NCBI GenBank assembly: GCA_018780435.1
Contig: JADMJS010000346.1
Span: 1-49,069, forward strand
Source of the DNA: Myxococcales bacterium
Lineage (GTDB): Bacteria; Myxococcota_A; UBA9042; GCA-2863065
Length of the DNA stretch: 49,069 bases
Reading direction: 5' to 3'
Shown one piece after another: positions 33,472 through 44,500 of this stretch. A model generated the notes under the pieces. The model was given only the letters and a program-made list of their open reading frames with translations. It was not told where the DNA came from and searched no databases. Both the position numbers and the translations under genes were made by a program. Position 1 is the stretch's first letter, and each line of letters starts with the position of its first letter.

Positions 33472-33485
33472 GCCCCTCACGGGGC
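33472..33485. terminator. Hairpin between convergent infC and fliR
   Basis: GCCCC, loop TCAC, GGGGC, placed 19 nt after the infC stop and overlapping the fliR stop codon. It could act as a bidirectional terminator, but no T-run follows on either strand. Short GC-only stems are common in this genome, so confidence is low. Confidence 0.3.
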
Positions 33486-34286
33486 GGGTGGTTCGCCGAG
33501 CCCCACGAGGTTCCGATTGAGCTGCTCCCCGAGCTCGGGGAGCCGGTCTTCATAGACCTCCCGTAGCCCCAGAAAGCTGCGGTCGAGGAAGTGGAGGCCG
33601 ATCATGAGGATGACCGACACCCCCATGACGAAGATGTTGAGCTGCGGGGCGGCGCGCGCCATGACGCCGAGGCCGACGTTGACGAGACAGCTCACGAGCA
33701 ACATTGGCGCGGCCACCTTGAGCGCGGCGAAGAACACGCCGTCGACCATCTGGATGAGCGTCGAGACTTCGAAGCCGACGGGCGAGTAGCCGCCGAGCGG
33801 GAAGAGGACGAGGTTGTCCATGAGGCCGCCGATCGCGTGGTGGTGGCCTTCGAGCGAGATGAAGAGCGTCATTCCGGTGATGGTGAAGAGCGTCGAGACC
33901 GTGCTGCTGTCCTGTCCAGACGTGGGGTCCATCATGGTCGCCATCGAGAGCGACGTGCTGTTGCTCACGAGCGTGCCGGCCATCTCCGCGGCCATGAAGA
34001 GCAGCGACACGGTGAAGCCCATTCCGGCGCCGATCATGACCTCCTTGAGCAACATAGACGCCGCCGTGAAGAGCTCCTTTGGGAGCGGGACGAGCGGCAT
34101 GCCGAGGGCGGTGTAGACGAAGGTCGTCAGGAAGATGACGAAGACCATTCGGGACGGCGCCGGGAAGGAGCCGCCGGCCGCCATGCCCGGCATGCCGATG
34201 ACGAGCCCGAGCATCCGAAAGCCGAGGAGCACCGCCGCGAACATGAAGGGCTCGAGCAGAGCCCAGACGGGGGAGTTTAGATCCAT
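33477..34286 (-). CDS. fliR: Flagellar-type export apparatus protein FliR/SctT
   Basis: This 269-aa polytopic protein has the FliR pattern: FMFAAVLLGFRMLGLVIGMP with an early TM helix, ELFTAASMLLKEVMIGAGMGF (the KExxIGxxxGF hallmark), MATMMDP... SSTVSTLF, then the LKVAAPMLLVSCLVNVGLGVMARAAPQLNIF motif common to all FliR/SctT proteins. It forms the core of the type III export gate with FliP and FliQ. It is the last gene of a compact fliP-fliQ-fliR operon, 13 nt after fliQ. Confidence 0.92.
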   Translation of the reverse strand: MDLNSPVWALLEPFMFAAVLLGFRMLGLVIGMPGMAAGGSFPAPSRMVFVIFLTTFVYTALGMPLVPLPKELFTAASMLLKEVMIGAGMGFTVSLLFMAAEMAGTLVSNSTSLSMATMMDPTSGQDSSTVSTLFTITGMTLFISLEGHHHAIGGLMDNLVLFPLGGYSPVGFEVSTLIQMVDGVFFAALKVAAPMLLVSCLVNVGLGVMARAAPQLNIFVMGVSVILMIGLHFLDRSFLGLREVYEDRLPELGEQLNRNLVGLGEPPAP

Positions 34287-34299
34287 CCCGAGAGCGGGC

Positions 34300-34578
34300 T
34301 CAGAAGCCGGACGCGATGCCGACGTCGGACATCTGCGTGAAGATCTGGCGGCAGAATTCGATCAGCTTCTCGCCGCACCAGGGCGCCGTGAACCAAAAGG
34401 TGGCGCCGAGCGCGATGAGCTTCGGTACGAACTGCAGTGACTGCTCCTGAACTTGCGTCGCAGCCTGAACGAGGCTGATGGCGACGCCGACGAAGAGACC
34501 GACGAGGAGCATCGGCATCGAGACTGCGAGCAGGACCTCGAGGCCCTGCTTGATGAGGCTGAGCGAACCGTCTTCCAC
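34300..34578 (-). CDS. fliQ: Flagellar-type export apparatus protein FliQ/SctS
   Basis: This 92-aa protein has two transmembrane helices and the FliQ signature: a short N-terminus, PMLLVGLFVGVAISLVQAAT with Gln-rich QVQEQSLQFVPKLIAL after the first helix, and GATFWFTAPW in the second. Length matches the family's usual size of about 90. Gaps are 23 nt to fliP and 13 nt to fliR. Confidence 0.93.
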   Translation of the reverse strand: MEDGSLSLIKQGLEVLLAVSMPMLLVGLFVGVAISLVQAATQVQEQSLQFVPKLIALGATFWFTAPWCGEKLIEFCRQIFTQMSDVGIASGF

Positions 34579-34601
34579 GTTCTGGACCTCCGGCTGGGGT
34601 G

Positions 34602-35432
34602 CTAACTGCCGATTCCGAGCGGCTGCATGACGCTCTTGGCGAGCGACGTGAGCACGAGGCCCCAGCCGTCAGCGAGCACGAAGATGAATAATTTCAATGG
34701 CAAGGACACGATCATGGGCGGGAGCATCATCATGCCGAGGCTCATGAGGATGCTGGCGACCACGAGGTCGATGATGAGGAAGGGCAGGAAGAGCATCGCG
34801 CCCATTTGAAAGGCGGTCTTCATCTCCGAGAGCATGAAGGCCGGCACGATGGTCAGCGTTGGGACCGCTTCGACCGTCTCGGGGCGGGCGGCGCCGGAGA
34901 GCCCCATGAAGAGCTCGAGGTCCCGTTCGCGGGTATGTACCAGCATGAACTCTCGGAGCGGCGTCAGGGCTCGCGTGGCGGCCTCTTTTCCGGTAATCGC
35001 ACCGGCTTCGTAGGGCTCAAGCGCGTTTGCGTTGATGTTCGTCCACACGGGCGCCATCGTGAAGAGGGTCATGAAGAGCGCGAGGCCGATGAGCACGCGG
35101 TTCGGCGGGAGCTGCTGCACGCCGACGGCGGTTCGGAGCAGCGAGAGGACTACCACGATGCGGGTGAAGCTGGTGACGCTCATGAGGATGGCGGGCGCCA
35201 TCGACATCGCCGTCACGAGGAGGAAGATCTTGATAGCGGTCGCGTAGTTACCGGACGAGCCACCGACCGTCAGCTCGAAGACCGGGCGCGGGTTGCCACT
35301 GTCGAGAGGTGCCGCTTCGCCGAGCGCGAGCGCCGGGAGGAGCACGGCCCCAAAGACCACGAGCCCGAAGAGGACCGCTGGGGTCAGCGTCGAGGGGCGT
35401 GCGGGGGTGGCGGCGTTGGGGGCGAGTGGCAC
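34602..35432 (-). CDS. fliP: Flagellar-type export apparatus protein FliP/SctR
   Basis: This 276-aa protein starts at GTG 35432 with a signal-like first segment (AVLFGLVVFGAVLLPALALG), as FliP carries a cleavable signal. Family motifs follow: MSMAPAILMSVTSFTRIVVV, VPAFMLSEMKTAFQMGAMLF, then FLIIDLVVASILMSLGMMML and PPMIVSLPLKLFIFVLADGW. The MSLGMMMLPP sequence is closer to flagellar FliP than to injectisome SctR. No FliO, FlhB or FlhA is in the window, and the gene follows the DUF3604 fusion by 111 nt. Confidence 0.92.
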   Translation of the reverse strand: MPLAPNAATPARPSTLTPAVLFGLVVFGAVLLPALALGEAAPLDSGNPRPVFELTVGGSSGNYATAIKIFLLVTAMSMAPAILMSVTSFTRIVVVLSLLRTAVGVQQLPPNRVLIGLALFMTLFTMAPVWTNINANALEPYEAGAITGKEAATRALTPLREFMLVHTRERDLELFMGLSGAARPETVEAVPTLTIVPAFMLSEMKTAFQMGAMLFLPFLIIDLVVASILMSLGMMMLPPMIVSLPLKLFIFVLADGWGLVLTSLAKSVMQPLGIGS

Positions 35433-35543
35433 GGGCGCCGGCCCTTGCCAGCGGCGTGCCGGGCGTGGTCGCCGTGGTGACGCGGTCCTTGGCGCACAGG
35501 GACCGTCACCGGCTTGACGGCCGTCACGAGGGTGTCGCGGCCC

Positions 35544-38492
35544 TTACTCTGGAGCGACCCAGATGGGCGACGTCCAGGCACGCTCGGCGACGAGCTTCTC
35601 GACGCGGGGATCGGTACAGCCCGCCGGCCGCCCCTCGGCTGGGAGCGCGTTACATTCCCAGGTGCTCCACCGGCAGCTCGGTCGTTCGACCACGCGCGCG
35701 TAGTAGAGCGCGGGGACGGCGGGGTCGAAGTCGGGGTCGGTCCACTCGCCACAGAACTCCGAGAAGCCGCCCGACGCGGGCGGCGGCGCCTTTCCGAGCA
35801 CACACGCCTCGGCGTTCGGCGCGACGATGTCGTCCGCGACCTTGACGTCCACGACGCGCGTGACCGGCTCGCCCGAGGCGTCGAGGGTGCCCTTGATGAC
35901 TTGGACTCGGGCGAAGGGGTGTGAGGTTGGGTCGGCGATGGCCTGGATGAGAAAACGAGGGCCTGCGGCGGTGGCCGTGAGCTCACCACCCATGGGGACG
36001 CCGGTCGTGTAGGCCTTCTGGAGAAGCTGCGGGTCGGCGCAGAGGCCCTCGGGTAGCGCCCCGCCGAAGAAGCGCACCTGCATGCGGGGGCCGGACGTGC
36101 CGTAGGTCTCGCGGCGGCGCAGGGCGTCGAAGAGGGCCTCGCGGGAGTTCTCGGTGGCCCAAACGGCCGCCAGGCCGCCGGGCCCTTCGACGAAGCTGCC
36201 GGGCGTCGCCCCGGGCTTGGCGAGGCGGCCAGCGGCGTCGGCGTCGCGGAGCCCGAGGTGGCCCGGATAGCCTTGCTCGCCCGTGTTGCCGGCGAGCGCG
36301 GCGTGGGTGTCGGTGCTCGCGATGATCCCGACTTCAAAGGGGTTCACCCCGAATCGCGTCTCCTGACGAAGCCCTTCGGCGAGCGCGTTCCGCACGAAGT
36401 CGCGCTTGCTGAGGCAGCCGAGACCGGCCGCGCCACCCGCGCCGGTCTCTTCCCCGCAGTCCTGAAAGCCGGGCGCGTGGATCTTCTCGAAGCTGCAGAG
36501 CTCGTCGTTCGCAATGCCGGGGAAGCCGTTCATACATTCGCCATCGCCTTTGTGCTGGAATATCTCCACCAGCGGCTCGAGGCGCGCCCGCCGGGTCGCG
36601 TCGGCCACTTGGTCGGCGGTGCCGGGGCCGGTGACCACGCCCTCGGGGCCCGCTTCGACCTTGAACAGATTCCCGTTGGACCAATTGGAGTTATGCGGGA
36701 TGGCGAGCACGTCGCAGCCGGTGCCGGCGTCGAGGCACTGCTGCTCGAGGGCGCGCCACAGCTCGTCCGGGGTGGGCGCTTCGAAGAAGGTGATGGGCAG
36801 CGCAGGCACCGTGTCGCCGCGGAAGATGACGTTCCGGTGCAGGTTCGAGCCCCCGGGCGCCGCCGTGTATTCGTAGGCGACGAAAGCGGTGAACGTGCAG
36901 GCGTCGGTCGCATCGTCGGCCGCGGCGGCGGCCTGCTGGGTGCGCTGCCAGAGATCGCCGACGACGGCGGCACAATCCACGGCGCCGCATATCTCGGCGT
37001 AGCGTTCGGGATCGGGATCGAAGGTCACGCCCGCGAGCTTCGCGAGGCCGAGCTGGCCCTGCTCGCGATAGGCCACACAGAGTGTCGACGAATACGCCGC
37101 GTTCCCGGGGGTCGTACAGGACACGACCTCGGCCATCAGCTCGGCGTGGTCGGTGACAGCGGCGAAGTCGAGCGGGCGGTCGAGACGCACGTCGCGGGTG
37201 CCGTCGCCGTTACGGTCGAGTGGTGGGAGCTTCATGGCGCCGCCTTTGGCGAAGGCGAGCGCATCGGACGGGCCCGTACGCACCTCGTAGGTCCAGGCGT
37301 CGAAAGAGAGGCCGGTGTGAATGTGCAGGTCGCCGAAGTAGAGGTTTCGGAGCGGGCTGTAGTCTGCGCACGTCCCCGGGGGCATGACGATGTCCGGGCC
37401 GCTCGTGTCGGGCGCGGCGGCGTCTGCGACGTCGACGGCGGCTACATCGGACGTGTCCTCGGAAGCGTCCTGCGCCGGGGGCTCAGGGCTCACGTCGTCG
37501 GCGCCACATGCGCAGAGGAACGCCACCCCGAACACGAGGAGGGTTCGTTCCCAGAACCAGGCGGCGCCCGCACAGCCGACGACATATCCCGACGCCAGGC
37601 GAGCGGTGGGTAGCGCCTTCGGCCACGACCAGCGAAGTCCGAGCGCGAGCAGGAGGGCAGCGATGACGAAGAGGAGCTGTCCGAGCTCGACGCCGAGGTT
37701 GAAGCCCAAAAGGGCCGTCACGACGCTGTGTTCGGGAAGTCCGATCTCGGCGAGCGCGCCCGCGAAGCCGACGCCGTGGAGTAGCCCGAACGTGCCCGCG
37801 GCGACTTCGGGGCTGAACCGGGTCGCTCCTTCGGGAGCCCGACGTAGCGCCTCGGCCGCCACAAAGACCAGGCTGAGCGCGATGAGCGCCTCGACGGGCG
37901 CCGGGTCGAGCTTGATGGCGCCGAGGGCCTGCGCTCCCAGTGTGACGCTGTGACCAAGGGTGAACGCGGTAATGGTGGTGACGAGCCGCCGGGGTGCCGG
38001 CACAAGGACGAGGAGACCAATGAGGAAGAGGAGGTGGTCGACGCCGCCGAGGATGTGCTCCACGCCGAGGCGGCCATAAGACAAGAGGCCGCCCGGAGTC
38101 GCGGAGGTCGGGCTCATTTCGAACTGTACGCTCGGCGACGTCGCGCTCGCGACGCGCGACTGTTCGCCTCCGCGCTGATCGACGCGCCGCACGAGCGCGA
38201 TACGGCGGGCGTCGAGCCCAGTGACTCGAAGGCCCGTGAGACCACCCTGGCAGTGCCACCACCCCCCACCCGCATGGGCGCTATGGCCTTCGGCTTCGCC
38301 CGGCTCGCCTGGACTCTCGACGTCGCAGCCCTCGGGGAGCGGGACGGACACACCGGAGCGGCCCGATCCGCGGGCCGGGTCGGAGACGGTGGCGATCCAG
38401 CGGTCGGGAGTGACTTCCTGAACGATGACGTGGAGCGGGTCGGCGGGGTGAGAGCCGAGGAGGGTGGCGACAAGCGCAAGCGGGAGGACCAT
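35544..38492 (-). CDS. HupE/UreJ-like membrane domain fused to DUF3604 (PHP-type) domain
   Basis: A 982-aa open frame without stop covers two recognisable proteins. Residues 1-130 are an exported N-terminal part; 138-317 match HupE/UreJ_2 (VEHILGGVDHLLFLIGLLVL, TAFTLGHSVTLGA, FGLLHGVGFAGAL, LLGFNLGVELGQLL). At 317-330 the last helix runs directly into LLVFGVAFLCACG, which looks like a lipoprotein signal and lipobox. A Asp/Ala/Pro linker leads to DUF3604 from about 382 (LRNLYFGDLHIHTGLSFDAW, LDFAAVTDHAELM), with metal-ligand His/Asp residues. Either a true fusion or two genes whose boundary lost its stop; an internal GTG start near 37535 is possible. Start ATG 38492 is preferred over 38711. 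Confidence 0.78.
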   Translation of the reverse strand: MVLPLALVATLLGSHPADPLHVIVQEVTPDRWIATVSDPARGSGRSGVSVPLPEGCDVESPGEPGEAEGHSAHAGGGWWHCQGGLTGLRVTGLDARRIALVRRVDQRGGEQSRVASATSPSVQFEMSPTSATPGGLLSYGRLGVEHILGGVDHLLFLIGLLVLVPAPRRLVTTITAFTLGHSVTLGAQALGAIKLDPAPVEALIALSLVFVAAEALRRAPEGATRFSPEVAAGTFGLLHGVGFAGALAEIGLPEHSVVTALLGFNLGVELGQLLFVIAALLLALGLRWSWPKALPTARLASGYVVGCAGAAWFWERTLLVFGVAFLCACGADDVSPEPPAQDASEDTSDVAAVDVADAAAPDTSGPDIVMPPGTCADYSPLRNLYFGDLHIHTGLSFDAWTYEVRTGPSDALAFAKGGAMKLPPLDRNGDGTRDVRLDRPLDFAAVTDHAELMAEVVSCTTPGNAAYSSTLCVAYREQGQLGLAKLAGVTFDPDPERYAEICGAVDCAAVVGDLWQRTQQAAAAADDATDACTFTAFVAYEYTAAPGGSNLHRNVIFRGDTVPALPITFFEAPTPDELWRALEQQCLDAGTGCDVLAIPHNSNWSNGNLFKVEAGPEGVVTGPGTADQVADATRRARLEPLVEIFQHKGDGECMNGFPGIANDELCSFEKIHAPGFQDCGEETGAGGAAGLGCLSKRDFVRNALAEGLRQETRFGVNPFEVGIIASTDTHAALAGNTGEQGYPGHLGLRDADAAGRLAKPGATPGSFVEGPGGLAAVWATENSREALFDALRRRETYGTSGPRMQVRFFGGALPEGLCADPQLLQKAYTTGVPMGGELTATAAGPRFLIQAIADPTSHPFARVQVIKGTLDASGEPVTRVVDVKVADDIVAPNAEACVLGKAPPPASGGFSEFCGEWTDPDFDPAVPALYYARVVERPSCRWSTWECNALPAEGRPAGCTDPRVEKLVAERAWTSPIWVAPE

Positions 38493-38592
38493 AGACGGCA
38501 GGTTAACAGGAGAGCGGCGATCGAGGCCAGGACCGAGGGGCACGCTCCACAGAGTGGTTAAGTGAAGTGACAATCGAAACGTCCACCGAGAA

Positions 38593-41500
38593 ATGCATTG
38601 GACCTCCACCCGTCTTCGGGGCGGCGCGCGCGTCGCCCTTGGCCTCGCGTGTGCGGCCGTCGTCATCGGCTGTAGCGACGACCCCACCCACGTGACCGAC
38701 GCCACCCCCATCGGCGAGGCGACGGAGACCAGCGTGCCGTCGCTGGTGGGACGCGTGTGGATCGGCGCCCCCGTTCGCGGGGGGCGGGTCGAGGTCTTCG
38801 CCTACGACGGGCTGGTCCGCGGGCAGGGCTTCGGCGAGACGATCACCAATGATGACGGACGCTTCGCGCTCCCGATGCCCGACTACGCGGGGCGCGTCGT
38901 CCTCCGCATCTCGGGCCCGATGGCCGCCTTCTTGAACCCCGCCAGCGGCGAGACCGAACATTTCGGCGACAGCGACGAGCTCTTCGCGACGACCGTGCTC
39001 GGGCCGAGTCTGACCGGGACCGAGCTGCAGGTCGACGTGCTCACGACGCTCATCACGACGCACGCGCTCTCCCTCAGGGACACGGAAGGTCCCGACCGCG
39101 CGGTCAACCTCGCCGTCGAACGCTTCGCGGAGCACGTCCATCCCGACGTCTTCGACGCGGTCGAGGTCGCGCGCGGCGGCGGCGCGGCGCTCACGTGGCC
39201 GACCCCGGAGGCGGCGGTCACGCTCTTCCACATGGGGCTGCTCGAGGTCTGGTCCGAGCTGCGGGCGGCTCGGCCGGACGGCGCGCAGGCGACCTTCGTG
39301 TCATTCACGCGGGCGCTTCGGGCCGACCTCCGAGATGGCCACTTCGACGGACTCGAGAACACCGTTGCGGCATGGTCGAACGGCCCCGCGCTCGACGTCG
39401 AGGTGACGCGTTCGCGGCTCGCTCAAGCGACCGTTCGGTGGAATCAGCGCCAGGACGGCTGGACCGGGCTCACGACGGCCGACCTGACCGACGCAGACGG
39501 CTTCTGTACGCTGGTCTCGACCGATACGGGGCCGCTCTATCCGCCCGATGCGCCGGCGCCGCGGGGCCCCTTCGACCCGCTCCCGCCCACGGTGTCCTTC
39601 GAGTCGCCAACCCCTGCCGACGGGGCCGCAGTCAACGCGCCGTTCACGGTGCGAGCGCTCGCCAACGACCCGGGCGGGCTCGCGTCGTTCACCTTCGGCG
39701 ACGAGACGGCGGCGGTGACGGGGCCGCCCGGAGCCGCCAACGTCGATCTCCTCACCGGGAGCTGGGAGTCCCAGCTCGATGTGGCCTCACTGCCGCAGGG
39801 GCCCCTCGCGCTCACGCTGTCGGCGACGGATCTGTCCGGGAACGTGGGCTCGGCGACCCGAACGCTGATCATCGACACCATCCCGCCGGTCATCTCGGCG
39901 AACGCGCTCCCGTCCGTGGTGGCGGAGGCGACGGTCGAGCTCGAGGGCCAGGTGATTGATCCCGAGGGTTCAGGCGCCGACCGCCTCACGGTGCAGGTCG
40001 ACGACGACGCCCCGGAGACACTCCTGCTCAGCGATGGCCGCTTCGACCTGACTCGGGAGCTCGGGCAGGGGGCACACACCGTGACGCTCGAAGCCCACGA
40101 CCGGGCCGGCAACGCCGCCAAGGTCGAAATCGAGGTTCGCGTCGACCTCGAGGAGCCGTTGATTACGATCTCCGCGCCACAGGAGGGCGGGCTGGTCGGC
40201 CCCAGCGGCTTCCCAGTGATGGTGACCGTGAGCGATGACAGCGCGGTGACGGACGTGGCCGTCCGCGCCGTCGGCGGGCTTTGGACCGACGCGGCGCTCG
40301 CGGACGGGCGCTGGACCGCGGTGGTGCTGTCGCCCGTGACCGACGGGCCCTTCGCCTTCGACGTTCGGGCGCACGATGAAGCCGGACATGAAGCGCTGGT
40401 GGTCGGGACGGCCGTTCGGGACGGGACGATAGCGACCCTCGTCGAGTGGGGGCCGGCGTCGTCGGTGCACCGCGATGGCGTGGCGTGGGTCTCGGGCGGA
40501 GAGTGCGTCGTGCGGGCGGTCGTTCTGGACGCTGGCGGGATCGCGGCAGTGAGTGTAGCCGGCGTCCCGGCGGTGCTCACGGCGGGCGCGGGCGACACGT
40601 GGAGCGCCGTGGTCGCGACGCCGCCGCTGCCGACCGCGCTCGAGCTGCTCGTGACCGATGGGGCGGGCAACGTCCGCTCGGAATCGATGCTCGCCGCGCA
40701 AGACGCGACACCGCCCACGTGCGCGCTAACGCCGCTGCCGAACGACGGCTGGACCTCGGTGGCGAGCGTCGTGGTCTTCGGTGATGCGGCGGACGATGGG
40801 GCCGGCGCCGACGCCGTCAGCGTCGATGGCGGCTTCGGCACGTCGACGGGGACCTTGGCCGGGGCGGCGTTCACGGCGACGGTGCTGGTGCCCGACGGCT
40901 CGACGCAGCTCACCGCCCGGTGCACCGACGCGCTCGGCAACGAGGCGACATCGGCGCCAATCCCACTTCGCGTGGACCGGACGCCGCCGGTCGTGAAGGT
41001 CTCGCCGCCCCCCGGCACGTCGCTCGCCGTCAACGAGGTGACGGTGATCCTCGATGTCACTGAGCAGAGCGGGGTGGCTCTAGTGCAGCTCCGCACGGCG
41101 GGGGGAGAGTGGCTCACCTCGACGCCGGCGCCGTTCGCACCCGGCCTCTGGCGGGTCGAGACCACCCTGCCCCTCCCGGAGCTCGATGGGCCCACGCCGA
41201 TCGAATGGCGCGTCGTCGACCTCGCTGGACTCGAGAGCACGGGCACCGTGATCTACGCCAAGGACGCCTCCGCGCCGGTCATCGCGACCGTCGACGTGCT
41301 CGGCGGCGTCCTCGGCGACGACGGGACCACCTTCTTCGTCCGTGACACGTACGCGACGGTGCGGGTGTGGACTCTGGACGCGCCGAGCGCGGTCGGCGGG
41401 GTCACCGTGGAGGGCCAGGCGGCGACCTGGGCGGGCGGCGCGTGGCAGGTGCTCGTGCCGGCGGGGGCCCAACGTACGCTCGGGATCAAGGCGTGGGATC

Positions 41501-44500
41501 TCGCGGGAAATACACGGGATTCGGCCATCGAGCTCGCTCGAGACGACATTGGGCCCGAGTGCCTCGTCGGCGCGCTGGCGGACGGTGGCTTCTTCCGAGG
41601 CGACGTATTCGCGCTCGCGTGGTCGGCGAACGATGCGGGCGTTGGCGGCGTCACGGCGCGCGCGCAGCTCGGCGTGCTGCCGGGTCCTGTTGCCGCGGCC
41701 GACTCGCCGGTGCAAGTCACCGCGATCCCGCTCGGTGAGAGCGCAGTGGTGGTCGTCTGCCAGGACGCGCTTGGGAACACGTCGACGGCCGAGGCGGTCG
41801 CGCTCCATCGCGACGAGGAAGCCCCCATGGTGTCGGGCTGCACCCTCGGCGACAGCGGCGCCATCGGAGACGGGCCCGTCGTCCTGCGATGTCTCGTGTC
41901 CGACGTCGATCCTGTGCTGTCGCTCACAGCGATGTCAGAGGCCGGCACGGCGACATCACCTGGCGTTTTGGCCCAGGGCACCTGGGAGGCGACACTGCCA
42001 CCCTTCGGTCCCGTCACGGCCGATGGCGACGTCAGTGTCACCGTCACCGCCGTGGACCGCGCGGGCAACCCGAGCGAGACGACCGTCTGGGGTCACCTCG
42101 ATCGCGAGCCGCCGACGCTCACGGGACTGGTGCTCCCGCGTGGGTTCGATGCCGGTGGGGACCTGATCCTGCGGGTCGGCGCCCACGAGGTGACCGCCGT
42201 GATCGTCGACACCGATGCGGCGGGTGCCGAGGGCACCGGAGTAGTCGACGTACAATTTTCGGTGCTGGACGGGCCGAAGACGACGTCGTCTGAGGCCGTC
42301 ATGGGCGCGATCGGCGATTGGCATGGCGGCTTCGAGACGGTGGGTGGCCAGCAGCTCGCCGTGACGATGACCGACCGCGCGGGCAATACCGCCACCGCCC
42401 TGCGTCAGCTCATCGTCGATGAGGAGCCGCCGTCGTGTGAGCTCCTCCGCGTCGACGTCCCAGCGCCGGATGGGAGCGCCCTGCCCTTGCCCGCGCACGG
42501 GTATACGAAGGCCGAGCTCGTGCGGCTCGTGGCCATGACCAGCGACTCGCTCGCGGGCAGCGCGACCGCCTCGGCGTTCAAGAATGGGCTCCCGGTGTCT
42601 GGGGGCGCGGGCCTCGACGTCGGAGGCCTCGCGGTGGGCGCCACCGAGGTGCGGGCGCTCTGCGTCGATGCGCTCGGGAACAGCGCGATGTCGGATGTCG
42701 TGGTCGTTCGGCGGGATGTGGAGGCTCCGGCCATCACCATCTGGGCCCCGAAGGACGGGGGCTATGTCGGGCCTCTCGGGGCGACGATCGTTTACCGACT
42801 CGAGGATGATGGCGCCATCGACCAACATGGCGCGACCGCGGCTGGAGCGACGGCGGCGGTCGAGTCCGACGGCTCTTACTACTTTGCTTACGCGAACGTG
42901 CCGCCCGGGGCCTCCACGGTTCCGACGATCGTTTGGGCCCGTGACTTGGCGGGCAACGAAAGTAGCGCCGCCGTGACTTACCTCGTGGACGCAACGCCGC
43001 CATCGGTAACGTCCGTGACTATCCCCGACGCCGTCGAGCTCAGTGGGACGTGGTGGATACACGGTGACTCGGCGACGATCCTCGTCTCGGTCGCCGACGA
43101 GGAGTCCGGCGCCATCGAGGTGAGCGTCGCCGCCAAGGCCGCCGCCCTGCAGTCCGGCGGCGCACCCACGAAAGCGGGAACTTACGAAGTGACGGTCCCA
43201 ATTGCGCCGGGGCCGTCGACGCTACCCATCACCGCCAAGGGCTCCGTAGGGAATACGATGACCGTCGACCTGAAGGTCGCACGCGACGACCAAGCGCCGA
43301 GCTGCGTCCTCGCGGGCCCCGCCGTCGCCAAGGCATGGCAGAAGCTCCCGGCAGCCGTGACGACCGCCACCGGGACCGACGACGGAGTCGGTCTCGATCG
43401 CGTCGAGTTCGTGGTGGATGGCAAGGTCCCCGTCCTGGGGGCGACCCTGAACGGGAGCGACTGGCAGCACGCCTGGACCCTCACGGGGACCTCTCACTCC
43501 ATACAGGCGCGATGTTTCGACGCGCTCGGCAACGTGGGGACGTCCGAGACCCGCATCTATGGGCTCGACACCACCAGCCCGACGCTCACCTCACACGTCC
43601 CGGCGAACGGCAGCTTGGTGAAGCCGGGACCACTGGCTTGGAGCGCCGTCGTGAACGACGCCGCGAGCGGTGTCGCCAGCGTCGCCGTCACGGTGGGCGG
43701 CGTGACGACGCCAGTGACGCCATCGGGCGCGAACGTGGCGGCTACCATCACGATCCCGAGCGGCACCACGACCACCATCACGACCACGGTGACCGACGTC
43801 GCCGGCAATACGCTGACCCACACGACCACCCACGCCATCGATTCCGTGGGCCCCAAGGTCACCACCAGGCCGACCTTCCCCAGCTCGATGTGGGTCAGCG
43901 GCGTGCAAGTCTGGGTTAGGTCCACCGCCGCCCCGGTCACGTACACACTGACCGACGCCGCCGGCGTAGCGACCGTAACGATCGAAGGAATCACGGCCTC
44001 GCTTCAGAAAATCGACGCCACGACCTGGAAAGCGACCGCCACCGTCACGCTGAAGGAAGGCGTCTGGACCACCCTGAACTTGGTCGCCAAAGACAACCTC
44101 GGCAACGAGGCGGCGCACAGCGCCGTACTAGCGCGCGCCGATGTCACCGCACCGAGCTGCGAGCTCCTCGAGCCGATGAACAACAGCTGGACCAACAAGG
44201 CGACAGTGTATCCGGTCGTCAATGGAGGAGACGCGGGCGTGGGCGGAGTCGTCGCCACGGTAACCGGAGACACCCTGGTTCCCGGGCCGAGCGCGATGAG
44301 CACGAACGATGGCGCGTTTTTCGTCGGCAAGATCGACGTGACGAGTGATGCCGGCGTCGTCGTCATGGCACACTGCACCGATGCGCTCGGGAACAACACC
44401 TTCAGTGAGCCCGTCATCGTCCACTTCGACGACGTGAAGCCGGTGATCACGCTGGTGCCGACGAAGGCGGGGGATGAGAGTCTTCGGACGATTGATGTGG

